Positions 51,455-60,110 of a DNA stretch of 64,000 bases are shown piece after piece. The position numbers were made by a program, and so were the translations under genes. The stretch's first letter is position 1; each line of letters starts with the position of its first letter. The notes below the pieces were generated by a model. The model had not been told where the DNA came from. It did not search any database and saw nothing but the letters and a program-made list of their open reading frames with translations. The stretch comes from Heyndrickxia camelliae (GTDB taxonomy: Bacteria > Bacillota > Bacilli > Bacillales > Bacillaceae_C): assembly GCF_002844575.1 (NCBI RefSeq), contig NZ_PIQO01000002.1, positions 186,001 through 250,000 on the forward strand, written 5' to 3'.

Positions 51455-54153
51455 TATACATGTTCTCCCCATCCGATGGTCTTAATCTCAAAAGGTCTCA
51501 CAGTAATACTGGCATTCGAACCAGTGAATGTTTCCCTTTTTTCTTCTAAAATGGTGCTTTCGTAATGCTTCGGTGCTCCGATTATCTCTGCGGTTAATAA
51601 TGAATCATGATTAGTTGTGTTGAACCAACGGATCAGCACATCATTAGAAGATTCAGCAAGCTTAATAGAGCTTACTGCAAGATGCTCCCCTTCCCAGGCA
51701 AAAAAGGTTTGATCGCATGGGAGATGTCCTTTATGTACATCAGTCTGTACTGCCACAACAGGTGTCTGATAATGGTAGGCGATTTCAAATGCTTCACCCG
51801 TAATATCACCTTCATGAGGAATAACCATCCATTCTGCTGAGTTTATTCCGATACACTGTGCTTCCGGGGTCGGGAACCAGCCCCAGTCACCAAGTTCGGA
51901 GACAGATCGTAAAAGGGTGACGGCAATGGTATTTCCCTCTGATACAATCTCGTATTCTTGTAATCCTTTATTTGCAATCGTAAGACCTGATTGCCCGTCA
52001 GAAATGCTTACAAAAGCATGTTGATGATGATCGAAACTAGGATTCTCCCATTCTGATTCAGGGGAGTTTGGTCTTTTTGCAATTTCAAATACGCTGTCTG
52101 CATAATGAAAATTAGCTGACAAATTGGTCGGATAAAGAACCCGAATTCGATGATCCATTGCCTGATTATCGATGACTGCTTTTACCTTTAGTCCTTTACC
52201 ACCTTTTTCTAAAGTAAGGTATGTAATGACTTTAATTGTCACCTTTCTTTCGGAACGGCCGGATACTCTGTCACGATGCCAAATTAATCGTTCTTTCTCT
52301 CCCTCGAAAGTTGCTGCCGCTTTCTCTGGTATCTCCCAATAATGAGTAATCGCTATCGTTCCTTTTATAGAGCTATTTTCAATGGTTTTTATCTCCGCTT
52401 GTAGTCCTTTTGTTGTGTAAACTCGACCCTCTGCCTTTTTAAACATATATTCATTGCCGATGTCACCGGTATTTTCATAGCTTCCTTGATTTGGATATAC
52501 TTTTCCCGATAATTTATCACATAAAGTGTAAGAACCATCTTCATGGACATCCACTTGAAGGAATTCATTTTCTAATATAGTTCCTTGTTTGATAATGGAT
52601 TCTTCCTCAACATGCTGATGAACGCCATTTTGCAAAAAGAAGGTTTGATAACCTAGATGCGAAAGATTTTCAGCAATAAAAGTTATCTTTGCCCTTTTCG
52701 CGTAATAAGGGCGGCGAAATGCATCTTCCGGTAGATCGTAACCAAAGCGGACATCAAGCTCTTCTATGGTGAAAGGGATCTCCTGCCCCTTTGAATTAGT
52801 TAGATGATAGGCCGGAAGTTTTTGGGTTTTGAGAAATGCCGGAATTTCGGAAAATGCCATTTCACTAAAATATACTTTCTCTAATTCGATTTCTTTTTCC
52901 ACAATTACAGAGCGATTTTTTCCAGATGTATTGAAAACAACAAGAGGAATAGCCTTATCCATTTCTCCAGTGTTAATTTTGGAGGCAATTTCCATCGCTT
53001 TATCATTTATTATCATGTCAGCCGTTTGCTTTACCTTTTTAAAACGGATTTCCATCTCCTGATGAACTTCATCTACACTGCAACCGCATATGCTGTCATG
53101 TGGATGATTCTTCATTAAGGTTTTCCAGGCATACCGCAAATAATCACGCGGATATTCCCCGCCTGTTAAATGAGAAAGAACGGAAAGCGGTTCTGCAACC
53201 TTTTCCAGAAGCGTCTGGCACTCTTGATTCATTTGTTTTAAATAAATACGTGAGGATGCTGTATTCACAAGAGTAGACCAGCCATCCGTGCGTTGGTTAC
53301 GCAATTCTCCACGAATCGTTTGCAGATTATCAGGCAATCCCTCTTTTACTGCTTGTATGTAATCGTCAAAATTAGAATGAATAAACTCTATATCAGGATA
53401 GAGCTCCTTAGCGATATGAATAGCAGCACCCACATCTTGTTGAACTGGCTGATGGTCACAACCATTCATAAATAGCAAGTGCGGAGTTGATGCATACTTT
53501 TCAGCTTCCTGCAATTTCCTCTCCCAAAAGGATCGTGCTTCCTCTGAATCTGTTGGCACTTCATTTCCATTGGAATACCAATTTGCAAATAGAATACCAA
53601 GAACAGATGAACCATCAGGTGCTACCCACTGCATTTCGGAATATGGTGATTCAAAGGACTTCATATCACTGACTGTGTTGTTAAATCCGGTTGGCTTCAC
53701 CCCGCGGCCAAATGCCGCGGTATCAATGCCTGCTTGTTTTAACAATTGCGGTGCCTGACCATAGATACCAAATGTATCAGGAAAATATCCTAGTTTGGAT
53801 ATCGCTCCAAATTCCTTTGCATCTTGAAAACCATACAAGAGATTCCTTACATTTGCCTCTCCACTTGTTAAAAACGCGTCTTGAAGCACATACCAAGGAC
53901 CGATATGCAGTTTCTTGTTTTGAATCAGTTCCTTTAGTTCTTCTCTTCTCTCCGGTTTGATTTCCAAATAATCTTCTAAAATAATCGTTTGACCATCTAA
54001 ATGAAAACTTTGAAACTGCGAATCCTTTTTAAATAAATCAAGTAGTGTATCCATCAGCTTCACTAAATAATACCGATGTTGTTCAAAAGTCATATACCAT
54101 TCCCGATCCCAGTGAGAGTGGGAAATAATATGTGCTGATTTTTTCTTTGTCAT
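51454..54153 (-). CDS. Alpha-mannosidase, GH38 (streptococcal-type)
   Basis: An 899-residue enzyme. The zinc-binding motif HSHWDREWYMTFEQHRYYLV begins at residue 12, and the nucleophile is D126 in GYFPDTFGIYGQAPQ. The region GCDHQPVQQDV (about 230) and the catalytic helix bundle follow, then beta-domains. The pattern is that of bacterial alpha-1,3-mannosidases such as the S. pyogenes GH38 and of MngB. It is the first gene of the glycan-degradation operon, with AAAGGAG nine bases upstream of ATG 54153 and a cre-like site just beyond. No signal peptide. Confidence 0.92.
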   Translation of the reverse strand: MTKKKSAHIISHSHWDREWYMTFEQHRYYLVKLMDTLLDLFKKDSQFQSFHLDGQTIILEDYLEIKPERREELKELIQNKKLHIGPWYVLQDAFLTSGEANVRNLLYGFQDAKEFGAISKLGYFPDTFGIYGQAPQLLKQAGIDTAAFGRGVKPTGFNNTVSDMKSFESPYSEMQWVAPDGSSVLGILFANWYSNGNEVPTDSEEARSFWERKLQEAEKYASTPHLLFMNGCDHQPVQQDVGAAIHIAKELYPDIEFIHSNFDDYIQAVKEGLPDNLQTIRGELRNQRTDGWSTLVNTASSRIYLKQMNQECQTLLEKVAEPLSVLSHLTGGEYPRDYLRYAWKTLMKNHPHDSICGCSVDEVHQEMEIRFKKVKQTADMIINDKAMEIASKINTGEMDKAIPLVVFNTSGKNRSVIVEKEIELEKVYFSEMAFSEIPAFLKTQKLPAYHLTNSKGQEIPFTIEELDVRFGYDLPEDAFRRPYYAKRAKITFIAENLSHLGYQTFFLQNGVHQHVEEESIIKQGTILENEFLQVDVHEDGSYTLCDKLSGKVYPNQGSYENTGDIGNEYMFKKAEGRVYTTKGLQAEIKTIENSSIKGTIAITHYWEIPEKAAATFEGEKERLIWHRDRVSGRSERKVTIKVITYLTLEKGGKGLKVKAVIDNQAMDHRIRVLYPTNLSANFHYADSVFEIAKRPNSPESEWENPSFDHHQHAFVSISDGQSGLTIANKGLQEYEIVSEGNTIAVTLLRSVSELGDWGWFPTPEAQCIGINSAEWMVIPHEGDITGEAFEIAYHYQTPVVAVQTDVHKGHLPCDQTFFAWEGEHLAVSSIKLAESSNDVLIRWFNTTNHDSLLTAEIIGAPKHYESTILEEKRETFTGSNASITVRPFEIKTIGWGEHV

Positions 54154-54179
54154 GCTCGCTGGCTCCTTTGGCTTTTATC

Positions 54180-54193
54180 AGAAAGCGCTATCA
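54180..54193 (-). promoter_or_regulatory. Candidate cre site upstream of the mannosidase operon
   Basis: Minus strand TGATAGCGCTTTCT is one mismatch-class away from the CcpA box (TGWNANCGNTNWCA) and lies 27-40 bases before the start codon, suited to roadblock repression. Confidence 0.45.
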
Positions 54194-54399
54194 ATTTCAT
54201 CGAAAACTGCATGGGAAAATTCTACTTTCTCCCCTTTTACCATATGTCCGATGAAATCAATAGTCAACGGATGGAACGGAATTGATATAGTTTTTACAGT
54301 AGAAATTAAATTAGTCCAAAAATCGTTGTTGTAGGGACTCATGGGTGGTACTAATAAATAGGACCAATCGGTTGCAGATGCTATATTCCCAACAAGACC

Positions 54400-54950
54400 T
54401 TGCTAGAAACTTCAGTGTACAGGAAGCATCCAAATAATTGATGAAATGAAAAATAACCAAAAAGCACTTCGTGTAATACCAGTTTGTGCAGTGGTTGCGA
54501 AGTGACTTCACTCGCATTGTTTTTGAACTTTTACGGAGTGAACAGAACGAAAAATGAACTAGCAAGTCATCTTAGTAGCGTTCCGCTGACTTATCCAAAT
54601 GAGCTAAAAGGGAACTAATTTTTGTCGGAGATGTTTCTGGAGCAAACACTGGTTATGGTGTATACCATGAACCAGTTGTAAATCTTGCAGAAAAGTACAT
54701 AGATATCACTGGTAGTACATTTTAGTCAGGTAATACAATCTGTCGGGGAAGGCAAGCCAGTCTGGGTGATTACCACATTAACCTTTTCACCTGTGGATAA
54801 TTTTAAAACTTGGACAACCCCTACTGGAAAAGTAGTTTTTCCGAACACAGCGTAGCCATTACGGGTTACGATGAAAACTATATTTTATAAACAAAAGAAT
54901 CAAAAGTGTGGACTGAGAAGGCTTATTCAAGCGTGGGAAGAAATGGAGAA
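54400..54950 (+). pseudogene. Decayed C39-family peptidase-like gene (YvpB-like)
   Basis: Plus-strand frames hold EVTSLALFLNFYGVNRTKNE (54499), then IFVGDVSGANTGYGVYHEPV and NLAEKYIDITGS (54617-54720), then VQSVGEGKPVWVITTLTFSP and TTPTGKVVF, and finally SEHSVAITGYDENYI (54846). These are consecutive blocks of bacterial Peptidase_C39_2-type proteins, including the C-terminal His block. Stops and frame changes separate the blocks, and the catalytic Cys context is broken before EVTSL. It fills most of the gap between the mannosidase gene and DUF3899. Confidence 0.72.
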
Positions 54951-55023
54951 ACAAGGACAATTTATTTTTTCGATGTATTGTTGGATTGTTTGGTCATGTT
55001 TTGTCATGCCTAATATATAGAAA

Positions 55024-55054
55024 GTGGGAAAAGGTACCTGTCCCCTCGTCCCAC
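55024..55054. repeat. Family B palindrome
   Basis: GTGGGAAAAGGTACCTGTCC continuing to CCTCGTCCCAC, a hairpin of the family B type. It ends two bases before the DUF3899 stop codon. Confidence 0.75.
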
Positions 55055-55056
55055 CA

Positions 55057-55431
55057 TTATTGATAATATCCAATTAGACTAACGAGTGAAACGGTTAACG
55101 AGATAATTGCAAAGTTCGTACATATATAGGATATCCACTTTGCTACATCATGCTTCCATTGATTCAGACTGTGGTCATTTTTCATTAGATTATCCGCACG
55201 CTCGGCAGATCTTGTTTTTGGAATGATGGTATTGCCTATAAGTTTAAATCCGTCGGTAAGTAGAGTAAGAAAGCCCGTTTTCCAAATATTCATGATAGCT
55301 GCAGCCATTAATGCAATAATACCTACCAAAAAGGTGCTATTAATCCAGGATAATAATGTCTCTCCTGTCCATAATTTATAACCAATCAGGATGCACAATG
55401 ATATTAAACTTAGCAGGAAATGTTTTTTCAT
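55057..55431 (-). CDS. DUF3899 membrane protein
   Basis: A 124-residue membrane protein with helices near residues 5-22, 30-50 and 100-120. It matches DUF3899 proteins of Bacillaceae, which often lie beside oligopeptide transporters; the function is unknown. ATG 55431 follows GGAGGTGA by eight bases. It lies downstream of OppA in the same direction, but family B hairpins flank it on both sides. Confidence 0.7.
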   Translation of the reverse strand: MKKHFLLSLISLCILIGYKLWTGETLLSWINSTFLVGIIALMAAAIMNIWKTGFLTLLTDGFKLIGNTIIPKTRSAERADNLMKNDHSLNQWKHDVAKWISYICTNFAIISLTVSLVSLIGYYQ

Positions 55432-55488
55432 CCTCTATGTCACCTCCACTTTCTATCTCTATATATTTACATAAAGTGTGGGATGAGG

Positions 55489-55541
55489 GACCTGTCCCTC
55501 CATCCCAATCAAGTGGGAAAAGGGACCTGTCCCTTATTCCC
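55489..55541. repeat. Two family B palindromes side by side
   Basis: TGGGATGAGGGACCTGTCCC continuing to CCATCCCA (55489-55507 in part), then GTGGGAAAAGGGACCTGTCC continuing to CTTATTCCC. The second touches the stop codon of the oligopeptide-binding protein gene. Together they likely act as the terminator of that gene. Confidence 0.75.
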
Positions 55542-57157
55542 TAATTACTTGTTTTCTTTGTCCACTTGAATGAAGGGCTGCTTTCTAAGTAATAGGCGAT
55601 GTTACTGAATTTAGATGATGCTAAGAATGTGTTTGTGTAGAAATAGACCGGCATGAATGGCATGTCTTGCATTAGGACCTCTTCTGCTTGGTGTAATAGT
55701 TCAAAACGTTTTGTTTCGTCTTGTTCTACTTTCGATTTTGCCATTATTTCATCATATTTCTTGTTTACCCAACCTGTACGGTTGTTCGGACTGTCACCTA
55801 GGTAGTAATCAAGCATGATAACCGGGTCTACAAAGGAGCCAATCCAGCCCATGCGTGCCATTTGGAAGTTTTGTTGTTTTGTAGTATCTAAGTATGTTTT
55901 CCATTCTTGGTTTCCTACCTTGATATCAACACCAAGATTTTTCTTCACCATTTCTTGAACTGCTTCTGCAATTTTCTTGTTGTTTTCTGCTGTGTTGTAC
56001 AGCAAAGTGACGTTTGGAAGTTTAGACCAACCTTCTTCCTTCATCCCTTCATGTAAAAGTTTCTTCGCTTCTGCAGAATCTTCCTTGAAATAATTACCGC
56101 CGTCTTCACGGAAGTCACCGCCATTTGGTGTTTTTACACCTGGAGGCACCATGCCGTAAGCAGGAATTTCACCGGCTTTGGTTACGTTTTCTGTAAGGGT
56201 TTTGCGATCGATTGCCATTGCAAAAGCACGGCGGATTTTGGCATTCGTAAATGGTTCTTTGTTGACATTAAACATAAGCATATACGTTCCGAAATAAGGT
56301 ACTTCCTTAAATTCCTTATTATTTTTCTCTGCATCAAGTGCATCAGACGGTAATGTCATGACAAAGTCAAGTTCCCCTGTCTTATACATTTGATAGTAAG
56401 TGGTGGCATCTGGCACAATTTTAAACGTAATTTTTTTCAGGCTTACATCTTTTTGTCCATAATACTTATCGTTCTTCTCAATAACTACTTGACTATTATG
56501 CTTCCAATCTGTCATTTTGAAGGCACCGTTACTTACATAGTTGTTCGCATCTGCTGCCCAATTTTTATTTTTCTCTACTAAATCCTTCTTCACTGGATAG
56601 AAGGTATACATCGCTAGTAACTTATTAAAATACGCAAGCGGAGCATTTAATTCTACCTTTAATGTATGTTCATCCACAGCTTGTACTCCTACTTGGTCAG
56701 CAGAACCTTTTCCTTTATTATAGGCTTCAGCTCCTTTTATATAATAGAGATAAAAGGCAAAGGAGCTTCCTGTTTTAGGATCAAGCACTCGTTTCCATGA
56801 ATATTCAAAATCCTGTGCTGTTACTGGTGTACCATCGGACCATTTTGCATCGTCACGAATGGTAAAGGTATAGGTTTTTCCATCATCCGAAACCTTTGTA
56901 TCCTTTGCTAAACCTGGTACAATATTGCCTTTTTGATCCTTCGTATATAAGCCTTCAAAAGTATGATTTAATACCCAGCCAGAAGTTGTATCGGTTGCAA
57001 GGGCAGGATCCAATGCAGGCGGCTCCGCTGTCATCCCAACAGTCATCTCTTGCTTTACATCTTTTCCATCGCCTGAGGCAGCCTTATCACCGCCGCATCC
57101 AGCTAAAACACTAGACAAAGCCAGCATGGCAACTAACATAATAAACCATTTTTTCAC
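55541..57157 (-). CDS. Oligopeptide ABC transporter binding lipoprotein (OppA/DppE type)
   Basis: A 538-residue lipoprotein: signal MKKWFIMLVAMLALSSVLAG with lipidation at the next Cys (residue 21). The family 5 solute-binding fold shows MTVGMTAEPPALDPALATDT near 39, DAKWSDGTPVTAQDFEYSWK near 108 and AMAIDRKTLTENVTKAGEIP near 316. It captures peptides outside the membrane for the B-C permease pair. It is the last gene of the B-C-D-F-A order, 28 bases after the second ATPase gene. Confidence 0.9.
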   Translation of the reverse strand: MKKWFIMLVAMLALSSVLAGCGGDKAASGDGKDVKQEMTVGMTAEPPALDPALATDTTSGWVLNHTFEGLYTKDQKGNIVPGLAKDTKVSDDGKTYTFTIRDDAKWSDGTPVTAQDFEYSWKRVLDPKTGSSFAFYLYYIKGAEAYNKGKGSADQVGVQAVDEHTLKVELNAPLAYFNKLLAMYTFYPVKKDLVEKNKNWAADANNYVSNGAFKMTDWKHNSQVVIEKNDKYYGQKDVSLKKITFKIVPDATTYYQMYKTGELDFVMTLPSDALDAEKNNKEFKEVPYFGTYMLMFNVNKEPFTNAKIRRAFAMAIDRKTLTENVTKAGEIPAYGMVPPGVKTPNGGDFREDGGNYFKEDSAEAKKLLHEGMKEEGWSKLPNVTLLYNTAENNKKIAEAVQEMVKKNLGVDIKVGNQEWKTYLDTTKQQNFQMARMGWIGSFVDPVIMLDYYLGDSPNNRTGWVNKKYDEIMAKSKVEQDETKRFELLHQAEEVLMQDMPFMPVYFYTNTFLASSKFSNIAYYLESSPSFKWTKKTSN

Positions 57158-57184
57158 AATTGTTCCCCTCCATTTTTTTGAAAT

Positions 57185-58138
57185 TTAATTATATAAATGA
57201 CAGGCTGTCCAATGGTTAGGTTGGACTTCCTTCCATTCTGGTGATGCTTGTGAACAAATTTCCATCGCATGTGGACATCTGGTACTAAACCGGCATCCTT
57301 GCGGCGGATTCACAGGACTTGGCGGATCACCGCCCAATACAATGCGTTCTCTCTTCACTGCTTTTGGATTGGCGACTGGAATAGCGGATAAAAGTGCTTG
57401 TGTATAAGGATGCAATGGATGAACAAATAGCTCGTGGCTATCGGATAGTTCCATCATTTTTCCTAAGTACATCACACCGATACGGTCGCTTATATGCTTC
57501 ACCATTCCTAAATCATGAGCGATAAATAGATAGGTTAACCCTTCCTGTGTCTTCAAATCATCTAGCAAGTTAATAACTTGTGCTTGGATGGAGACGTCCA
57601 AAGCAGATATCGGTTCATCCGCGACAATAAATTTTGGTTGAACCGCTAAAGCTCTGGCAATCCCAATCCGTTGTCGTTGCCCGCCGCTGAATTCATGTGG
57701 GTATCTTTTTGCATGCGTGGGGTTCAATCCTACTTTTTCAAGTAATTCATAGATTCGATTTTGTCGCTCTGCACCTTTTGCCAGCTTAAAAGCATCAATA
57801 CCCTCCGCAATAATGTCTCCTACTCGCATCCTTGGATTAAGGGAGGCGTGGGGATCTTGAAAAATGATTTGCATCTCTTTATTCGCGATTTTCCGTTTCT
57901 TCGAATCTAGTTTTCCAAAATCCTGATTATTATATAAAATACTTCCCGAGCTTGGTGCCTGCAATCCAACAATCGTTTTGCCTAAGGTCGACTTCCCACT
58001 CCCGCTCTCTCCTACAAGACCAAACGTTTCACCTTTTCGAATATAAAAAGATATATCATCTACCGATTTAACGGTTTGGTCCTTTTTAAGATGGAAGTAT
58101 TTTTTCAGGTTCTTCACTTCCAATAAAGCCTCACTCAT
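57185..58138 (-). CDS. Oligopeptide ABC transporter ATPase (OppF/DppF type)
   Basis: A 317-residue ATPase. Walker A is GESGSGKST near residue 44, the signature FSGGQRQRIGIARAL near 153 and Walker B FIVADEPISALD near 174. The C-terminal oligopeptide ATPase domain has the iron-sulfur-type Cys pattern (QGCRFSTRCPHAMEICSQASPEWKEV region near 280, trimmed). Its start overlaps the stop of the partner ATPase gene by eight bases. Confidence 0.9.
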   Translation of the reverse strand: MSEALLEVKNLKKYFHLKKDQTVKSVDDISFYIRKGETFGLVGESGSGKSTLGKTIVGLQAPSSGSILYNNQDFGKLDSKKRKIANKEMQIIFQDPHASLNPRMRVGDIIAEGIDAFKLAKGAERQNRIYELLEKVGLNPTHAKRYPHEFSGGQRQRIGIARALAVQPKFIVADEPISALDVSIQAQVINLLDDLKTQEGLTYLFIAHDLGMVKHISDRIGVMYLGKMMELSDSHELFVHPLHPYTQALLSAIPVANPKAVKRERIVLGGDPPSPVNPPQGCRFSTRCPHAMEICSQASPEWKEVQPNHWTACHLYN

Positions 58139-59153
58139 GATTTTCCCTCCCCGCCGCGACTAAGTCATGAAGTTTTGGTGCACGCTCATCATTTAACCAA
58201 CATTTCGCTGTATGACCTTCACCCATTTCAAACTCAGGGGGCATATAATCTACGCAAACCTCCATTGCATATTTGCACCTGGCGGCAAACGGACAACCCT
58301 TTGGCGGATTAAATAGATCTGGCGGTGAGCCTTCGATTGGTACCAGCCTTTCTTTTTCCTCTGCCTCGAAATTTGGAATCGATTCTAGCAATCCCCATGT
58401 ATAAGGATGTTTCGGAGATTCAAAAATATCTTCCACACTGCCTGTTTCGATAATCACACCAGCATACATAACGGCAACCCTTTGTGCCGTTTCAGCCACA
58501 ACTCCTAAATCATGGGTAATCAAAATAATCGCTGTATTCGTTTTTTCCTGTAAATCCTTCATTAAATTTAGAACCTGCGCCTGGATCGTAACATCGAGTG
58601 CGGTTGTCGGTTCATCCGCAATTAACAATTCTGGATTACATGCAAGCGCAATGGCAATCATGGCTCTTTGCCGCATTCCGCCACTAAATTCATGGGGATA
58701 TTGATGATATCGTTCCTCCGGATTCGGAATTCCAACTAGTTTAATCATTTCTACCGCTTTTTTTCTAGCTTGTCCTTGTGATACCTGCTGGTGGTTGAGG
58801 ATGGCTTCCTCAATTTGTTTTCCAACCTTCATGGTTGGATTCAACGAGGTCATCGGATCCTGGAAAACCATACTAATCTTTGAACCTTTTAATTTACGCA
58901 TTTCCTTTTTCGAAAGTTTTAACAGGTCTTTCCCTTGAAAAAGGATGCTGCCACCTTTAATTTTCCCCGGCGGAGTCGGAATAAGGTCCATAATGGTTTG
59001 CACAGTAACGCTTTTGCCGCTTCCGCTTTCCCCAACGATCGCCATGATTTCTCCTTTATTTACATGAAAGGAAACATCTCGAACAGCTTGTACTTCACCG
59101 CCGTACGTTTTAAAATTTACTTCTAAATTCGAAACCTTCAATAAGGGTTCCAT
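58131..59153 (-). CDS. Oligopeptide ABC transporter ATPase (OppD/DppD type)
   Basis: A 340-residue ATPase with Walker A GESGSGKSV near residue 41, the signature FSGGMRQRAMIAIALA near 155 and Walker B ELLIADEPTTALDVTIQAQV near 175. The C-terminal Cys cluster (KGCPFAARCKYAMEVC near 285) is the peptide-transporter type. GAGGTGAGG precedes ATG 59153. It works as a heterodimer with the 317-residue ATPase. Confidence 0.9.
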   Translation of the reverse strand: MEPLLKVSNLEVNFKTYGGEVQAVRDVSFHVNKGEIMAIVGESGSGKSVTVQTIMDLIPTPPGKIKGGSILFQGKDLLKLSKKEMRKLKGSKISMVFQDPMTSLNPTMKVGKQIEEAILNHQQVSQGQARKKAVEMIKLVGIPNPEERYHQYPHEFSGGMRQRAMIAIALACNPELLIADEPTTALDVTIQAQVLNLMKDLQEKTNTAIILITHDLGVVAETAQRVAVMYAGVIIETGSVEDIFESPKHPYTWGLLESIPNFEAEEKERLVPIEGSPPDLFNPPKGCPFAARCKYAMEVCVDYMPPEFEMGEGHTAKCWLNDERAPKLHDLVAAGRENHE

Positions 59154-59164
59154 ATCCTCACCTC

Positions 59165-60109
59165 CTAGTCACTGTTTCTTGGATCAAGCGCATCCTGAAC
59201 TCCATCTCCGAATGAATTAAAGGCAAACATCGTAAGCGAAATCAGAAAACCTGGGAAGAATAATCTCCACCATTGACCACTTAAAATAACCCCTAATGCA
59301 TCATTCGCCATCGTTCCCCAGCTTGCAAACGGTGCTTGTACCCCTAATCCAAGGAAGCTTAAAAATGACTCTGCAAATATAGCCTGGGGAATAGTGAATG
59401 TTAAGTTTACGATAATAATCCCCATCGTATTTGGTATTAAATGTCTAAAAATTATTTTTGGATGAGATGTCCCTAGTTTTTCAGCTGCCAATATATATTC
59501 CTGAGATTTTAACTGCAGGACCTGACCACGGATAATCCGTGCCATTCCTACCCATCCCGTAACAGATAAGGCAATAATAATTGCTTTGATACCAGGCTCC
59601 ATGATAACCATGAGCAAAATAACAACCAATAAGTAAGGAATACCGTATAAAATTTCCACAATCCTCATTAACGTCATATCAATACGATCGCCTTTTTTGC
59701 CTCGACCTGCCATGTAACCAGAGATACCTCCAACCACAACACCGATGACTAAATCAATTAAGGCTGCAACTAATCCGATGGTTAGGGAAACACGGGCACC
59801 ATACCATGTACGAGCCCACATATCTCTCCCTAAATCATCCGTTCCAAACCAATGGTCACCGGATGGAGCTAAATTCGCCTTTGTTAAACTTTGTTGTGAT
59901 GGACTATATGAGACCATCGATGGGCCAAAAATGGCAAAGAATACGATAATAACCAAAAGGGAAAATCCCAAGATTGCAAGCTTATTTTTGATGATTTTTA
60001 AAAGTGCATCCTTCCATGCACTTAGGCTTGGCCGCTGAATTGTATCTTGGATTAATCTCTTCGGATCAGCCGGGCGAAACAGGGATTGATCAATATTTTT
60101 TTCTATCAT
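59165..60109 (-). CDS. Oligopeptide ABC transporter permease (OppC/DppC type)
   Basis: A 314-residue permease with an N-terminal cytosolic extension, a first helix near 43-63, a periplasmic loop containing HWFGTDDLGRDMWARTWYGA (about 88-107), then five more helices. The EAA loop is YILAAEKLGTSHPKIIFRHL near 205. It starts one base after the stop of the other permease gene. Confidence 0.9.
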   Translation of the reverse strand: MIEKNIDQSLFRPADPKRLIQDTIQRPSLSAWKDALLKIIKNKLAILGFSLLVIIVFFAIFGPSMVSYSPSQQSLTKANLAPSGDHWFGTDDLGRDMWARTWYGARVSLTIGLVAALIDLVIGVVVGGISGYMAGRGKKGDRIDMTLMRIVEILYGIPYLLVVILLMVIMEPGIKAIIIALSVTGWVGMARIIRGQVLQLKSQEYILAAEKLGTSHPKIIFRHLIPNTMGIIIVNLTFTIPQAIFAESFLSFLGLGVQAPFASWGTMANDALGVILSGQWWRLFFPGFLISLTMFAFNSFGDGVQDALDPRNSD

Positions 60110-60110
60110 G

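Noticed and set aside
54311-54565. An 84-residue minus-strand open frame opposite the C39-like remnant.
   Set aside because: No ribosome binding site and no family signature; the plus strand carries the recognisable protein blocks.
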